The translations under genes were made by a program, and so were the position numbers. The notes beneath the pieces were generated by a model. It searched no databases and had not been told where the DNA came from. It saw only the letters and a program-made list of their open reading frames with translations. From assembly GCA_964516925.1 (NCBI GenBank), contig CAZEXL010000010.1, positions 1 through 45,356 on the forward strand: a DNA stretch of 45,356 nt, in the 5' to 3' direction. Position 1 is the stretch's first letter; the number at the start of each line of letters is the position of its first letter. Positions 8,287 through 14,869 of the stretch are shown piece by piece. The DNA comes from CAG-552 sp964516925 (GTDB lineage Bacteria; Bacillota; Clostridia; Christensenellales; Pumilibacteraceae).

Positions 8287-8309
8287 AAAACGACTGTTTA
8301 TGTCGTTTT
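8287..8309. promoter_or_regulatory. 23-bp palindrome, candidate operator
   Basis: AAAACGAC (8287-8294) and GTCGTTTT (8302-8309) form a perfect 8-bp inverted repeat around TGTTTAT. It lies just downstream of the rightward transcription start and 6 bases beyond the -35 box of the divergent promoter. Size and symmetry are typical of TetR-type operators, so autoregulation by the adjacent HicB-TetR protein is inferred. As RNA it would also be a hairpin in the leader. Confidence 0.5.
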
Positions 8310-8337
8310 ATACGATTTAGCCCAGCGAAGGAATTTT

Positions 8338-9195
8338 ATGAAGTACGAATACCCTATTGTATTACAACCCGACGGAAAAAACAGTTTTAACGTTATCGTG
8401 CCCGACGTAGTGGGCGGTGTAACGGGCGGCTTGACCGAAGAAGATGCGATTTTAATAGCCAAAAATATGATACATCTTATGCTTACTCACGCACCCAAGC
8501 AATGCAATTTGCCTACGCCTATCGAGCAAGTAAAGAAACAATATCCCGACTGTAAGGTTATAAATATAGACATCGTTTTTTCGGACATATATCACGACGA
8601 AGAAAAGCGATTAACCAAGTCCGAATCTAAATTTTGCAATACGGCTCAAAAAATGCACGACGCACTAATAAGGATACTTGAAAAAAAAGAGCTTAGCGAC
8701 ATATCGGTAGTTGAAATATGCACCGAAGCTAAGGTAAATCGTTCCACGTTTTACGCGCACTACGCAAACGTATACGAGTTACTAGAAGAAGCGTACAACG
8801 AAAAGCTCGGATTGTTTTTTAAGGCATACAAAGAAAATCGAGATATAAGCGAAAGAGACGACGAGGATTTGATTTTTATATCGCACGAATACCTTTTGCC
8901 GTACCTTGAATTTATAAAAAGCAATCGACGATTTTTTAAAGTTTATATGGAGCGTTTGCGAAGTTTTAATATCGATAACATATATAAAGTGTTACTTGAA
9001 AGAGTATTCGTACCGATATGTAAAAAAATGGGGCTAACCGACGACAAGGCGATAAACTACTTGGCAAAATTCTATTTGCAAGGAATCAATTCCGTCGTTC
9101 TCGAATGGGTGGCGGACGATTGTAAGGACGATACTCAATTTATAAGCGACGTAATTATAAGATGCGTGCGCCCGTATTTGCATTACGAGCAATAG
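8338..9195 (+). CDS. HicB-like domain fused to a TetR-type regulator
   Basis: The 285-residue protein has two parts. Residues 1-80 resemble the HicB antitoxin fold (YPIVLQPDGKNSFNVIVPDV, then GLTEEDAILIAKNMIHLML, then LPTPIEQVKKQYPDCKVINIDI), the partial RNase-H-like fold that binds HicA toxin. Residues 103-150 are a TetR/AcrR HTH with VVEICTEAKVNRSTFYAHYA (about 124-143). The remaining 135 residues are helical, like a TetR ligand/dimerisation domain. HicB proteins usually end in a ribbon-helix-helix or Cro/CI HTH, so this pairing is unusual. No hicA-sized gene lies beside it. AAGGAA precedes ATG 8338. It probably represses itself and the divergent membrane gene through the 8287-8309 palindrome (inference). 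The HicB-like domain may act as a sensor or as a toxin-binding module. Confidence 0.85.
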   Translation: MKYEYPIVLQPDGKNSFNVIVPDVVGGVTGGLTEEDAILIAKNMIHLMLTHAPKQCNLPTPIEQVKKQYPDCKVINIDIVFSDIYHDEEKRLTKSESKFCNTAQKMHDALIRILEKKELSDISVVEICTEAKVNRSTFYAHYANVYELLEEAYNEKLGLFFKAYKENRDISERDDEDLIFISHEYLLPYLEFIKSNRRFFKVYMERLRSFNIDNIYKVLLERVFVPICKKMGLTDDKAINYLAKFYLQGINSVVLEWVADDCKDDTQFISDVIIRCVRPYLHYEQ

Positions 9196-9205
9196 CGAAA
9201 CACCC

Positions 9206-9245
9206 AAACAAAAAGCAACCGCGAAAATGCGATTGCTTTTTGTTT
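9206..9245 (+). terminator. Terminator after the HicB-TetR gene
   Basis: AAACAAAAAGCAACCGC (9206-9222) pairs with GCGATTGCTTTTTGTTT (9229-9245) with one mismatch and a 6-base loop. A- and T-runs on both arms make it usable in both directions, so it may also end the convergent XRE gene. Confidence 0.85.
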
Positions 9246-9355
9246 GTTTTGCTTCAACAACACAAAATACGCCTTCACCGTTTACGTAAAAGCGCAAAAT
9301 GTGGTTTAGATTAAAACACTGCTTTTTAGCCGCACGGGGTCAAAAAAAACTACGA

Positions 9356-9562
9356 CTAAATGGAAGCGTGTCCTAAAAGATAGTCTACCGAAACGTCAAA
9401 TAAGTCTGCAAGCTTAACTAAGTTATCAAGGTTGGGCTGAGCAGAACCTTTTTCGTAACGAATGTAAGACGGTTGCTTAATTCCTAAAACCGAAGCTACA
9501 TATTGTTGGCTGTAACCGTTTGTTTTACGCAATTCCATAATTCTTTCTTGGAAAACTTTCAT
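9356..9562 (-). CDS. XRE-family HTH repressor
   Basis: The 68-residue protein is essentially one Cro/C1-type HTH domain: RIMELRKTNGYSQQYVASVLG, recognition helix around IKQPSYIRYEKG, and the canonical ending NLVKLADLFDVSVDYLLGH. It is a stand-alone DNA-binding protein, as seen in clostridial repressors and SinR/Xre-like regulators. GAGGTTATTAATT before the ATG gives a modest ribosome binding site. It is divergent from the ABC exporter genes, with a 284-base intergenic region between, so it may control them or itself; no clear operator was found. Confidence 0.9.
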   Translation of the reverse strand: MKVFQERIMELRKTNGYSQQYVASVLGIKQPSYIRYEKGSAQPNLDNLVKLADLFDVSVDYLLGHASI

Positions 9563-9846
9563 AATTAATAACCTCTTTTTTATATTTTTTTAAAAATCTG
9601 TGGCTTTTCAACCCTTAAGAAGTATAACATATATTCAAGTGTTGTTTTTAAAATATAGCAAAAAGATACATATATTTTTATTCTCGTTTTTGTGTGTGTA
9701 ATGTGCGACAAAATTTAACAATATTGCTTAATTATCAAGATTTGTGTACAAAAATAATCTTTTTTTATTATTCAAGTATCGGACATAAAAAAAACATATA
9801 ATATTGCTACAATAAAAAGTATAATTAAAGATAGGGAGGAATTTAG
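9563..9846. promoter_or_regulatory. Divergent intergenic region, XRE repressor/ABC exporter
   Basis: AT-rich, no gene seen. Two TATAAT boxes point toward the exporter (9797-9802 and 9820-9825), but no good -35 is spaced from either; GGGAGGA at 9835-9841 is the ribosome binding site of the first exporter gene. On the minus strand TATACT near 9621-9626 is a possible -10 for the XRE gene. Control of this region by the XRE or HicB-TetR protein is possible but not shown. Confidence 0.4.
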
Positions 9847-11595
9847 ATGGGAACGATTAAAACGTTAGCAAAGAGTATAAGAGAGTATAAAAAGCCTTCC
9901 GTATTAACGATGTTGCTTATTTTGGGCGAAGCGATTATCGACGCGCTCATTCCGTTTATTACGGCGGCGCTTATCAATTCGATACGAGACGGAGCGGAGA
10001 TTAGCGAAGTTATAAACGAAGGGCTTATTTTGGTAGCGATGGCTCTCGTTTCGCTTGCGTGCGGCGGCATTGCGGCAAAGACGAGCGCGGTTGCGGGCGC
10101 AGGATACGCAAAAAATTTGCGCCACGACATATACGCTAAGATTCAAACTTTCAATTTCGTTAATATCGACAAATTTTCGTCGTCGTCGCTAGTTACGCGT
10201 ATAACGACCGACGTAGGCAACGTGCAAATGTCGTACATGCAGATTATTCGTACCGCCATTCGCGCACCGCTTATGATAGTATTTTCGGCTGTAATGGCAG
10301 CCGTAATGGGCGGAATTTTGGCACTTGCGTTTGTTGTTATAATACCGATTTTGGGCGGAGGATTGCTGTTTATAAGCCGCAAAGCCATGCCGGCATTTAG
10401 AAGCGTATTTAAAAAGTACGATAAACTTAACGAGTCCATCGAAGAAAACGTGCGCGCAACCAGGGTAGTAAAAGGCTTCTCGCGCGAAGAGTACGAAAAA
10501 GAAAAATTTACGGCTCGCGCAAAAACGATAAGCGACGACTTTACCAAGGCGGAACGCATAGTTGCCTTTAATACGCCGCTTATGAACATCAGCATGTACG
10601 TAGTTATGGTAGTAGTGCTTTTGGGCGGTTCGTATTTGGCGATTACTACGCAAGGGTCTGCGGTAAACGTAGGGCACATCTCGTCGCTCATTTTGTACGG
10701 CGTGCAAATACTTATGTCGCTTATGATGCTTTCGATGATTTACGTAACCATAACCATTTCGGCTACGTCGGCAAGGCGTATTTGCGAGGTGCTTAACGAA
10801 ACGCCTGCGCTTCCGATATCCGAAAATCCGCTTACTAACGTCGAAGACGGTTCTATCGACTTCGAGGACGTAAACTTTAAGTACTCGGCTTCTGCCGAAA
10901 AGTATTCGCTTTCGGACGTTAATTTACATATCGATTCGGGTATGACGGTAGGTATTTTGGGCGGCACCGGTTCAAGCAAATCGACGCTCGTGCAGCTCGT
11001 TCCGCGTTTGTACGACGTTACTACCGGCTGTGTTAAAGTAGGCGGCGTGGACGTAAAAGAATACGCCGTAAAGCCGCTTAGGGACGCCGTTGCGATGGTG
11101 CTTCAAAAGAACGTGCTCTTTTCGGGTACGGTAATGGAAAACTTACGCTGGGGTAACGCCGACGCTACCGACGAAGAGGTCGTAGAAGCGTGCAAATTGG
11201 CGCAAGCCGACGAGTTCGTTCGCTCGTTGCCAAACGGATACGAGACCAAAATCGAACAGGGCGGAACGAACGTTTCGGGCGGACAAAAGCAACGTTTGTG
11301 TATTGCGCGCGCGCTTCTAAAAAAGCCTAAGATTCTTATTTTGGACGACTCTACAAGCGCGGTAGATACCAAGACCGACGCGCTGATACGCATGGGGCTA
11401 AAGCAATATTTGCCGCAAACCACCAAGATTATAATCGCACAACGCGTGGCTTCCGTTCAGGACGCCGATATGATCATTATCATGGAAAACGGAAAAATAG
11501 CGGCTGTCGGCACGCACGACGAACTTATGAAAATCAGCGAGCCGTATCGCGAGACTTATATTCAGCAAACGAGAGGAGGTAGCGAAAATGACTAA
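9847..11595 (+). CDS. ABC exporter half-transporter, degenerate-site subunit
   Basis: The 582-residue fused permease-ATPase has six predicted transmembrane helices in residues 1-310 and an ATPase domain after about 330. Walker A is GGTGSSKST (about residues 375-383), the signature is VSGGQKQR, Walker B is ILILDDSTS with Asp where the catalytic Glu should be, and the switch is AQR with Gln replacing His. These losses mark the non-catalytic partner of heterodimeric exporters such as BmrC/BmrD or TM287/TM288. It overlaps the next gene by 8 bases and forms one transporter with it. The substrate is unknown; drugs, lipids or peptides are handled by relatives. Confidence 0.93.
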   Translation: MGTIKTLAKSIREYKKPSVLTMLLILGEAIIDALIPFITAALINSIRDGAEISEVINEGLILVAMALVSLACGGIAAKTSAVAGAGYAKNLRHDIYAKIQTFNFVNIDKFSSSSLVTRITTDVGNVQMSYMQIIRTAIRAPLMIVFSAVMAAVMGGILALAFVVIIPILGGGLLFISRKAMPAFRSVFKKYDKLNESIEENVRATRVVKGFSREEYEKEKFTARAKTISDDFTKAERIVAFNTPLMNISMYVVMVVVLLGGSYLAITTQGSAVNVGHISSLILYGVQILMSLMMLSMIYVTITISATSARRICEVLNETPALPISENPLTNVEDGSIDFEDVNFKYSASAEKYSLSDVNLHIDSGMTVGILGGTGSSKSTLVQLVPRLYDVTTGCVKVGGVDVKEYAVKPLRDAVAMVLQKNVLFSGTVMENLRWGNADATDEEVVEACKLAQADEFVRSLPNGYETKIEQGGTNVSGGQKQRLCIARALLKKPKILILDDSTSAVDTKTDALIRMGLKQYLPQTTKIIIAQRVASVQDADMIIIMENGKIAAVGTHDELMKISEPYRETYIQQTRGGSEND

Positions 11596-13477
11596 GAAAC
11601 GAGTTAAAAAAGGCACCTTTGGTCGCGTTATAAAAATGCTGTTAAAGTTTTATCCCGTAATGCTGCCGGTTGCGATTTGCGCAATTCTTATTTCGGCGGC
11701 AGCGGCTGCTATTCCCGACGTATTTATTCAAAAAATAACGGCGATAGTGGACACCGCTTTGCGAGACGGATTGCCGTGGGCGGCTGTTAGCGAAGAGATT
11801 ATTTCCAACGTTATCTTTTTGGTGGTAATGTACGCAATTGCACTTGGCGTAACGATACTTTATTCGCAGCTTATGGCGATAATCACGCAGGGCTTTTTGT
11901 GCAAGATGAGAACTAAGATGTTCAGCGGCATGCAGAACTTACCCGTTAAGTTCTTCGACACCAACAAGCACGGCGATATAATGAGTTACTACACCAACGA
12001 CATCGATACGCTTCGTCAGCTCGTTTCACAGTCCGTTCCTGCGCTCGTTCGTTCAGGAACGATAGTAATAGGCGTGCTTGGTATAATGCTATGGTACAGC
12101 GTTTGGCTTACGATAATAATCGTTGTCGGCGTAGTGCTTATGACGTTTTTTGCAAAGAAGCTGGGCGGCGGATCGGCTAAGTATTTCCGTGCTCAGCAAA
12201 AGCTGTGGGCTGCTACCGAGGGGTACGTTCAGGAGATGATGAACGGTCAAAAGGTAGTAAAGGTTTTTTGCCACGAAGACAAATGCAAACGCGACTTCGA
12301 TAAAATCAACGACGAGCTTGCTGCCGGTTCGGCAAGAGCCAATGCGTACGCCAACATGCTCGGACCTATAAACATGAACATCGGGAATATTTTGTTCGTT
12401 ATAGTTGCCGTAGTGGGCGGAACGTTGCTTCTTTCGGATGCAAACAACATTAGTATTTCGGGAATGGCGTTTGAGATAAGCATAGTCGTTGCCTTCCTTA
12501 ATATGACAAGACAGTTTACAAGCAACGTCAATCAGCTTTCGCAACAAATTAACTCGGTCGTTATGGGACTTGCGGGCGCAGAACGTATTTTCGCGCTTAT
12601 GGACGCTAGTCCCGAAGAGGACGAAGGTACGGTTACGCTCGTTAACGTCGAGGGAAAGGACGGCGTTTTAACGGAGGTCGAATACCGCACCGGCAAATGG
12701 GCGTGGAAGCGAACGGACGGAGACGCGGTAACGTTAACGCCGCTACGTGGCGACGTAAGGTTTAGCAACGTAGACTTCGGGTACGAAAAGGGCAAGCAGA
12801 TTTTGCACGACATTACCTTATACGCTAAGCCCGGACAAAAGGTGGCGTTTGTAGGCGCGACGGGCGCGGGCAAGACGACGATAACCAATCTTATAAATCG
12901 CTATTACGACATCGACGGCGGCAAGATTACGTACGACGGTATCGACGTATCGGAGATTCGCAAGTTCGATCTTCGTCGATCACTGGGCATAGTTTTGCAA
13001 GACACTAACTTGTTTACCGGAACGGTTATGGAAAATATTCGATATGGCAAACTGGATGCTAGCGATGAGGAGTGTATGCATGCGGCGGTACTTGCAGGCG
13101 CGGACAGCTTTATTACTCGCTTGCCGCAAGGATATAATACCGAGCTTACCGGAAACGGAGCCAATCTTTCGCAGGGACAGCGTCAGCTTATTGCCATAGC
13201 GCGCGCTGCGGTTGCCGATCCGCCCGTAATGATTTTGGACGAAGCTACGTCGTCTATCGATACGCACACCGAAGCGATTGTTCAAAAGGGTATGGATATG
13301 CTTATGCAGGGCAGGACGGTTTTCGTTATTGCGCACAGACTGTCTACCGTTATGAATTCGGACGTTATTATGGTGCTCGACCACGGTAAGATTATCGAAC
13401 GCGGTACGCACGAGCAGCTTATCGAACAAAAAGGGACGTATTACCAGTTGTATACCGGGGCGTTCGAGCTCGAATAA
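11588..13477 (+). CDS. ABC exporter half-transporter, catalytic subunit
   Basis: The 629-residue fused permease-ATPase is the catalytic partner of the preceding gene. Its ATPase has intact motifs: Walker A GATGAGKTT (about 422-430), signature LSQGQRQ, Walker B MILDEATSS with the catalytic Glu, and the switch AHRLSTV. Between membrane and ATPase domains is an insertion (about 345-385) rich in Trp/Gly (YRTGKWAWKRTDGD) that I recall from clostridial relatives. GAGGAGGT at 11573-11580 and the overlap with the first subunit give tight co-translation. The TAA stop at 13475-13477 is followed at once by a repeated hairpin element shared with two other genes in this window. Confidence 0.94.
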   Translation: MTKKRVKKGTFGRVIKMLLKFYPVMLPVAICAILISAAAAAIPDVFIQKITAIVDTALRDGLPWAAVSEEIISNVIFLVVMYAIALGVTILYSQLMAIITQGFLCKMRTKMFSGMQNLPVKFFDTNKHGDIMSYYTNDIDTLRQLVSQSVPALVRSGTIVIGVLGIMLWYSVWLTIIIVVGVVLMTFFAKKLGGGSAKYFRAQQKLWAATEGYVQEMMNGQKVVKVFCHEDKCKRDFDKINDELAAGSARANAYANMLGPINMNIGNILFVIVAVVGGTLLLSDANNISISGMAFEISIVVAFLNMTRQFTSNVNQLSQQINSVVMGLAGAERIFALMDASPEEDEGTVTLVNVEGKDGVLTEVEYRTGKWAWKRTDGDAVTLTPLRGDVRFSNVDFGYEKGKQILHDITLYAKPGQKVAFVGATGAGKTTITNLINRYYDIDGGKITYDGIDVSEIRKFDLRRSLGIVLQDTNLFTGTVMENIRYGKLDASDEECMHAAVLAGADSFITRLPQGYNTELTGNGANLSQGQRQLIAIARAAVADPPVMILDEATSSIDTHTEAIVQKGMDMLMQGRTVFVIAHRLSTVMNSDVIMVLDHGKIIERGTHEQLIEQKGTYYQLYTGAFELE

Positions 13478-13523
13478 CTTACTTTTCTTCTGTGAAGAAA
13501 AGTAAGCAAAAGAAGCTTAAGCC
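13478..13523 (+). repeat. 3'-UTR cassette, copy A (hairpin part)
   Basis: Begins on the base after the ABC gene stop. CTTACTTTTCTTC (13478-13490) pairs perfectly with GAAGAAAAGTAAG (13494-13506) around TGT, followed by CAAAAGAAGCTTAAGCC. Same order and strand as the copies after 14870 (minus) and 41841 (plus). Confidence 0.85.
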
Positions 13524-13564
13524 TATGTCATTCTGAGTCGCAGACGAAGAATCTCGCGGAAGCG
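13524..13564. repeat. Interspersed GTCATTCTGAG-type palindromic repeat
   Basis: TATGTCATTCTGAG...GAAGAATCTCGCGGAAGCG, a short imperfect palindrome of the kind found dispersed in many bacterial genomes. Related copies lie at 41941-42263. Here it is inserted between two parts of the 3'-UTR cassette. Confidence 0.75.
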
Positions 13565-13649
13565 CTTACCTTTCTTTAGGCAAGAAAAGTAAGCCAAAGA
13601 AACTTAAACAAATTCTAAGTAACAAAGGTAAGCAAATTTTAAGTTACGA
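13565..13649 (+). repeat. 3'-UTR cassette, copy B
   Basis: A second unit: CTTACCTTTCTT...AAGAAAAGTAAG hairpin, then CCAAAGAAACTTAAAC, AAATTCTAAGTAAC and a partial reiteration (AAAGGTAAGCAAATTTTAAG), leading directly into the GGGTAG terminator hairpin. The same chain of parts appears in copies C and D. Confidence 0.8.
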
Positions 13650-13679
13650 AAAGGGTAGTAAGTAAAATTACTACCCTTT
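13650..13679 (+). terminator. GGGTAG-type terminator at the end of the cassette
   Basis: AAAGGGTAGTAA (13650-13661) pairs perfectly with TTACTACCCTTT (13668-13679) around GTAAAA. Likely ends the ABC exporter transcript after about 200 bases of repeat-derived 3' UTR. Confidence 0.8.
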
Positions 13680-13756
13680 AACCTATGTTAAAGCGATTAA
13701 GGCGTTCGAATCCTTCTGTCAACACTAAAAAAACGCTTGCCTTTTATGCAAGCGTT

Positions 13757-13777
13757 TGGCGCACCCAGAAGGATTCG
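13757..13777 (-). tRNA. Truncated copy of tRNA-Arg 3' end at contig edge
   Basis: These 21 bases are identical to the 3' end (T-arm, acceptor and CCA) of the tRNA-Arg at 13907-13981 and are cut by the N gap. They belong to a 50-base stretch (13728-13777) repeated exactly at 13878-13927. Most likely this is an unmerged contig overlap, not a second gene. Confidence 0.6.
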
Positions 13778-13877
13778 NNNNNNNNNNNNNNNNNNNNNNN
13801 NNNNNNNNNNNNNNNNNNNNNNNNNNNNNNNNNNNNNNNNNNNNNNNNNNNNNNNNNNNNNNNNNNNNNNNNNNNNN
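13778..13877. other. Assembly gap (100 N)
   Basis: Exactly 100 unknown bases, the conventional scaffold placeholder of unknown length. The 50 bases on its left (13728-13777) and right (13878-13927) are identical, which suggests that the contigs overlap and that no sequence is missing. Any reading frame crossing it is an artefact. Confidence 0.97.
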
Positions 13878-13906
13878 AAAAAACGCTTGCCTTTTATGCA
13901 AGCGTT
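13878..13906 (-). terminator. Terminator of tRNA-Arg
   Basis: On the minus strand, directly after CCA, AAACGCTTGC pairs with GCAAGCGTTT around ATAAAAG and continues into T residues. The same hairpin is present in the duplicated left flank (13728-13756). Confidence 0.85.
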
Positions 13907-13981
13907 TGGCGCACCCAGAAGGATTCGAACCCTCACAATAGGTTCCGAAGACCTATGCTCTATCCATTAAACTATGGGTGC
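13907..13981 (-). tRNA. tRNA-Arg (anticodon UCG)
   Basis: A 75-base cloverleaf with encoded CCA. The acceptor GCACCCA pairs with TGGGTGC; the D-arm is GTTT/GAGC; the anticodon stem TAGGT/ACCTA encloses CTTCGGA, giving anticodon TCG (reads CGA, Arg); the T-arm contains GGTTCGAATCC. The discriminator base is G. It has its own promoter and terminator and is single, unless the gap hides a second copy. Confidence 0.93.
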
Positions 13982-13989
13982 TTGACAGT

Positions 13990-14019
13990 ATTATACAAAA
14001 AAAGCGTCGTCGTTGTCAA
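13990..14019 (-). promoter_or_regulatory. Promoter of tRNA-Arg
   Basis: On the minus strand TTGACA (plus 14014-14019), an 18-base spacer and TATAAT (plus 13990-13995), ending 8 bases before the tRNA 5' end. Confidence 0.88.
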
Positions 14020-14047
14020 ATAAAAGTAGCCAAGCTGAGAACTATAA

Positions 14048-14076
14048 TTGACAACATTCCGCTTTTATGTTACAAT
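14048..14076 (+). promoter_or_regulatory. Promoter of the cyclophilin gene
   Basis: TTGACA (14048-14053), a 17-base spacer and TACAAT (14071-14076). The putative TTG start at 14048 is this -35 box, which confirms the later ATG start of the gene. Confidence 0.88.
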
Positions 14077-14095
14077 CTTTTTAAGGAGAACTAAA

Positions 14096-14608
14096 ATGAA
14101 AACAATTAACGCAACAATCAATTTTACAAACGGCAAAAAAATAAATCTTGCTCTTTATTCGGAGATTGCTCCGATTTCTGTAGAAAACTTCGTTAAGCTT
14201 GCCAGTGAAGGCTTTTACAACGGACTCTGCTTTCATAGAGTTATAAAAAACTTTATGATTCAGGGTGGCGGATTCGAATCGATTAACGGCGCATTAAATC
14301 ATAAGGAAGCGCCGCAAACCATAAAGGGAGAATTCGCCGCAAACGGCGTGCCGAATAGCTTGGAACATATGCCCGGAGTTATTTCGATGGCACGTACTAA
14401 CATTAAGAACAGCGCTTCTAGTCAATTCTTTATTTGCGTCGCAGATTGCCGATTCCTAGACGGACAATACGCCGCCTTCGGCAAAGTGAGAGATAACGAA
14501 TCGCTTGAAAACGCCATTGCAATCAGCAACGTTAAAACACATAGTTGGACTTACTACGACGACGTTCCGTGCGAGCCGATCGTTATCGAATCTATAACGA
14601 TCGAATAA
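14096..14608 (+). CDS. Cyclophilin-type peptidyl-prolyl cis-trans isomerase
   Basis: This 170-residue enzyme accelerates proline isomerisation during protein folding. The cyclophilin core is complete: FHRVIKNFMIQGG (catalytic Arg, about residues 43-55), GVISMARTNIKNSASSQFFI and LDGQYAAFGKV. No signal peptide is present, so it is cytoplasmic. AAGGAG at 14083-14088 is correctly placed before ATG 14096; the upstream open codons belong to the promoter. It is monocistronic, ended by the perfect hairpin at 14667-14702. Confidence 0.94.
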   Translation: MKTINATINFTNGKKINLALYSEIAPISVENFVKLASEGFYNGLCFHRVIKNFMIQGGGFESINGALNHKEAPQTIKGEFAANGVPNSLEHMPGVISMARTNIKNSASSQFFICVADCRFLDGQYAAFGKVRDNESLENAIAISNVKTHSWTYYDDVPCEPIVIESITIE

Positions 14609-14666
14609 CTCGTAGCTTAAGAAAAAGCGCAAAACGAGTAGGTGCTTTCCAATCTTTAAAAACGAT

Positions 14667-14706
14667 AAAAAGGGTAGCAAGTTACTTCTTGCTACCCTTT
14701 TTTGTA
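14667..14706. terminator. GGGTAG-type bidirectional terminator
   Basis: AAAAAGGGTAGCAAG (14667-14681) pairs perfectly over 15 bp with CTTGCTACCCTTTTT (14688-14702), followed by more T. It ends the cyclophilin transcript on the plus strand and, on the minus strand, closes the 3'-UTR cassette of the polyferredoxin-thioredoxin gene. Confidence 0.9.
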
Positions 14707-14869
14707 ACTTAAAACTTGTTTACCTTTGTTACTTAGAATTTGTTTGAGTTTCTTTTGCCTACTTTTCTTTCCTAAAGAAAAGCAGGTTTAAGTTTCTTTT
14801 GTTTACTTTTCTAACTTAGAATTTGCTTAAGTTTCTTTTGCCTACTTTTCTTTACTAAAGAAAAGTAGG
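14707..14869 (-). repeat. 3'-UTR cassette, copy C (double unit)
   Basis: Read on the minus strand, it begins on the base after the TAA stop of the gene at 14870-16603. Hairpin CCTACTTTTCTTTA/TAAAGAAAAGTAGG (14841-14869) is followed by CAAAAGAAACTTAAGC and AAATTCTAAGTTAG, then a partial unit, a second hairpin (about 14759-14786), the spacer again, and the GGGTAG terminator. Compared with copies A and D, the second base pair of the stem is changed on both arms (CTTAC/GTAAG to CCTAC/GTAGG), so pairing is preserved. Confidence 0.85.

Noticed and set aside
8338..9195. A complete HicAB toxin-antitoxin system
   Set aside because: No HicA-like short gene exists within the flanking bases on either strand, and the C-terminus is a full TetR regulator.
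13685..14023. Open frames spanning the N gap near the tRNA
   Set aside because: They cross 100 unknown bases and read through a tRNA gene and its terminator; no coding evidence.
13478..14869. Insertion sequence between the inverted repeat blocks flanking tRNA-Arg and the cyclophilin gene
   Set aside because: The blocks are inverted to each other, but no transposase lies between them; each block follows its own gene's stop codon, so they are independent 3'-UTR copies.
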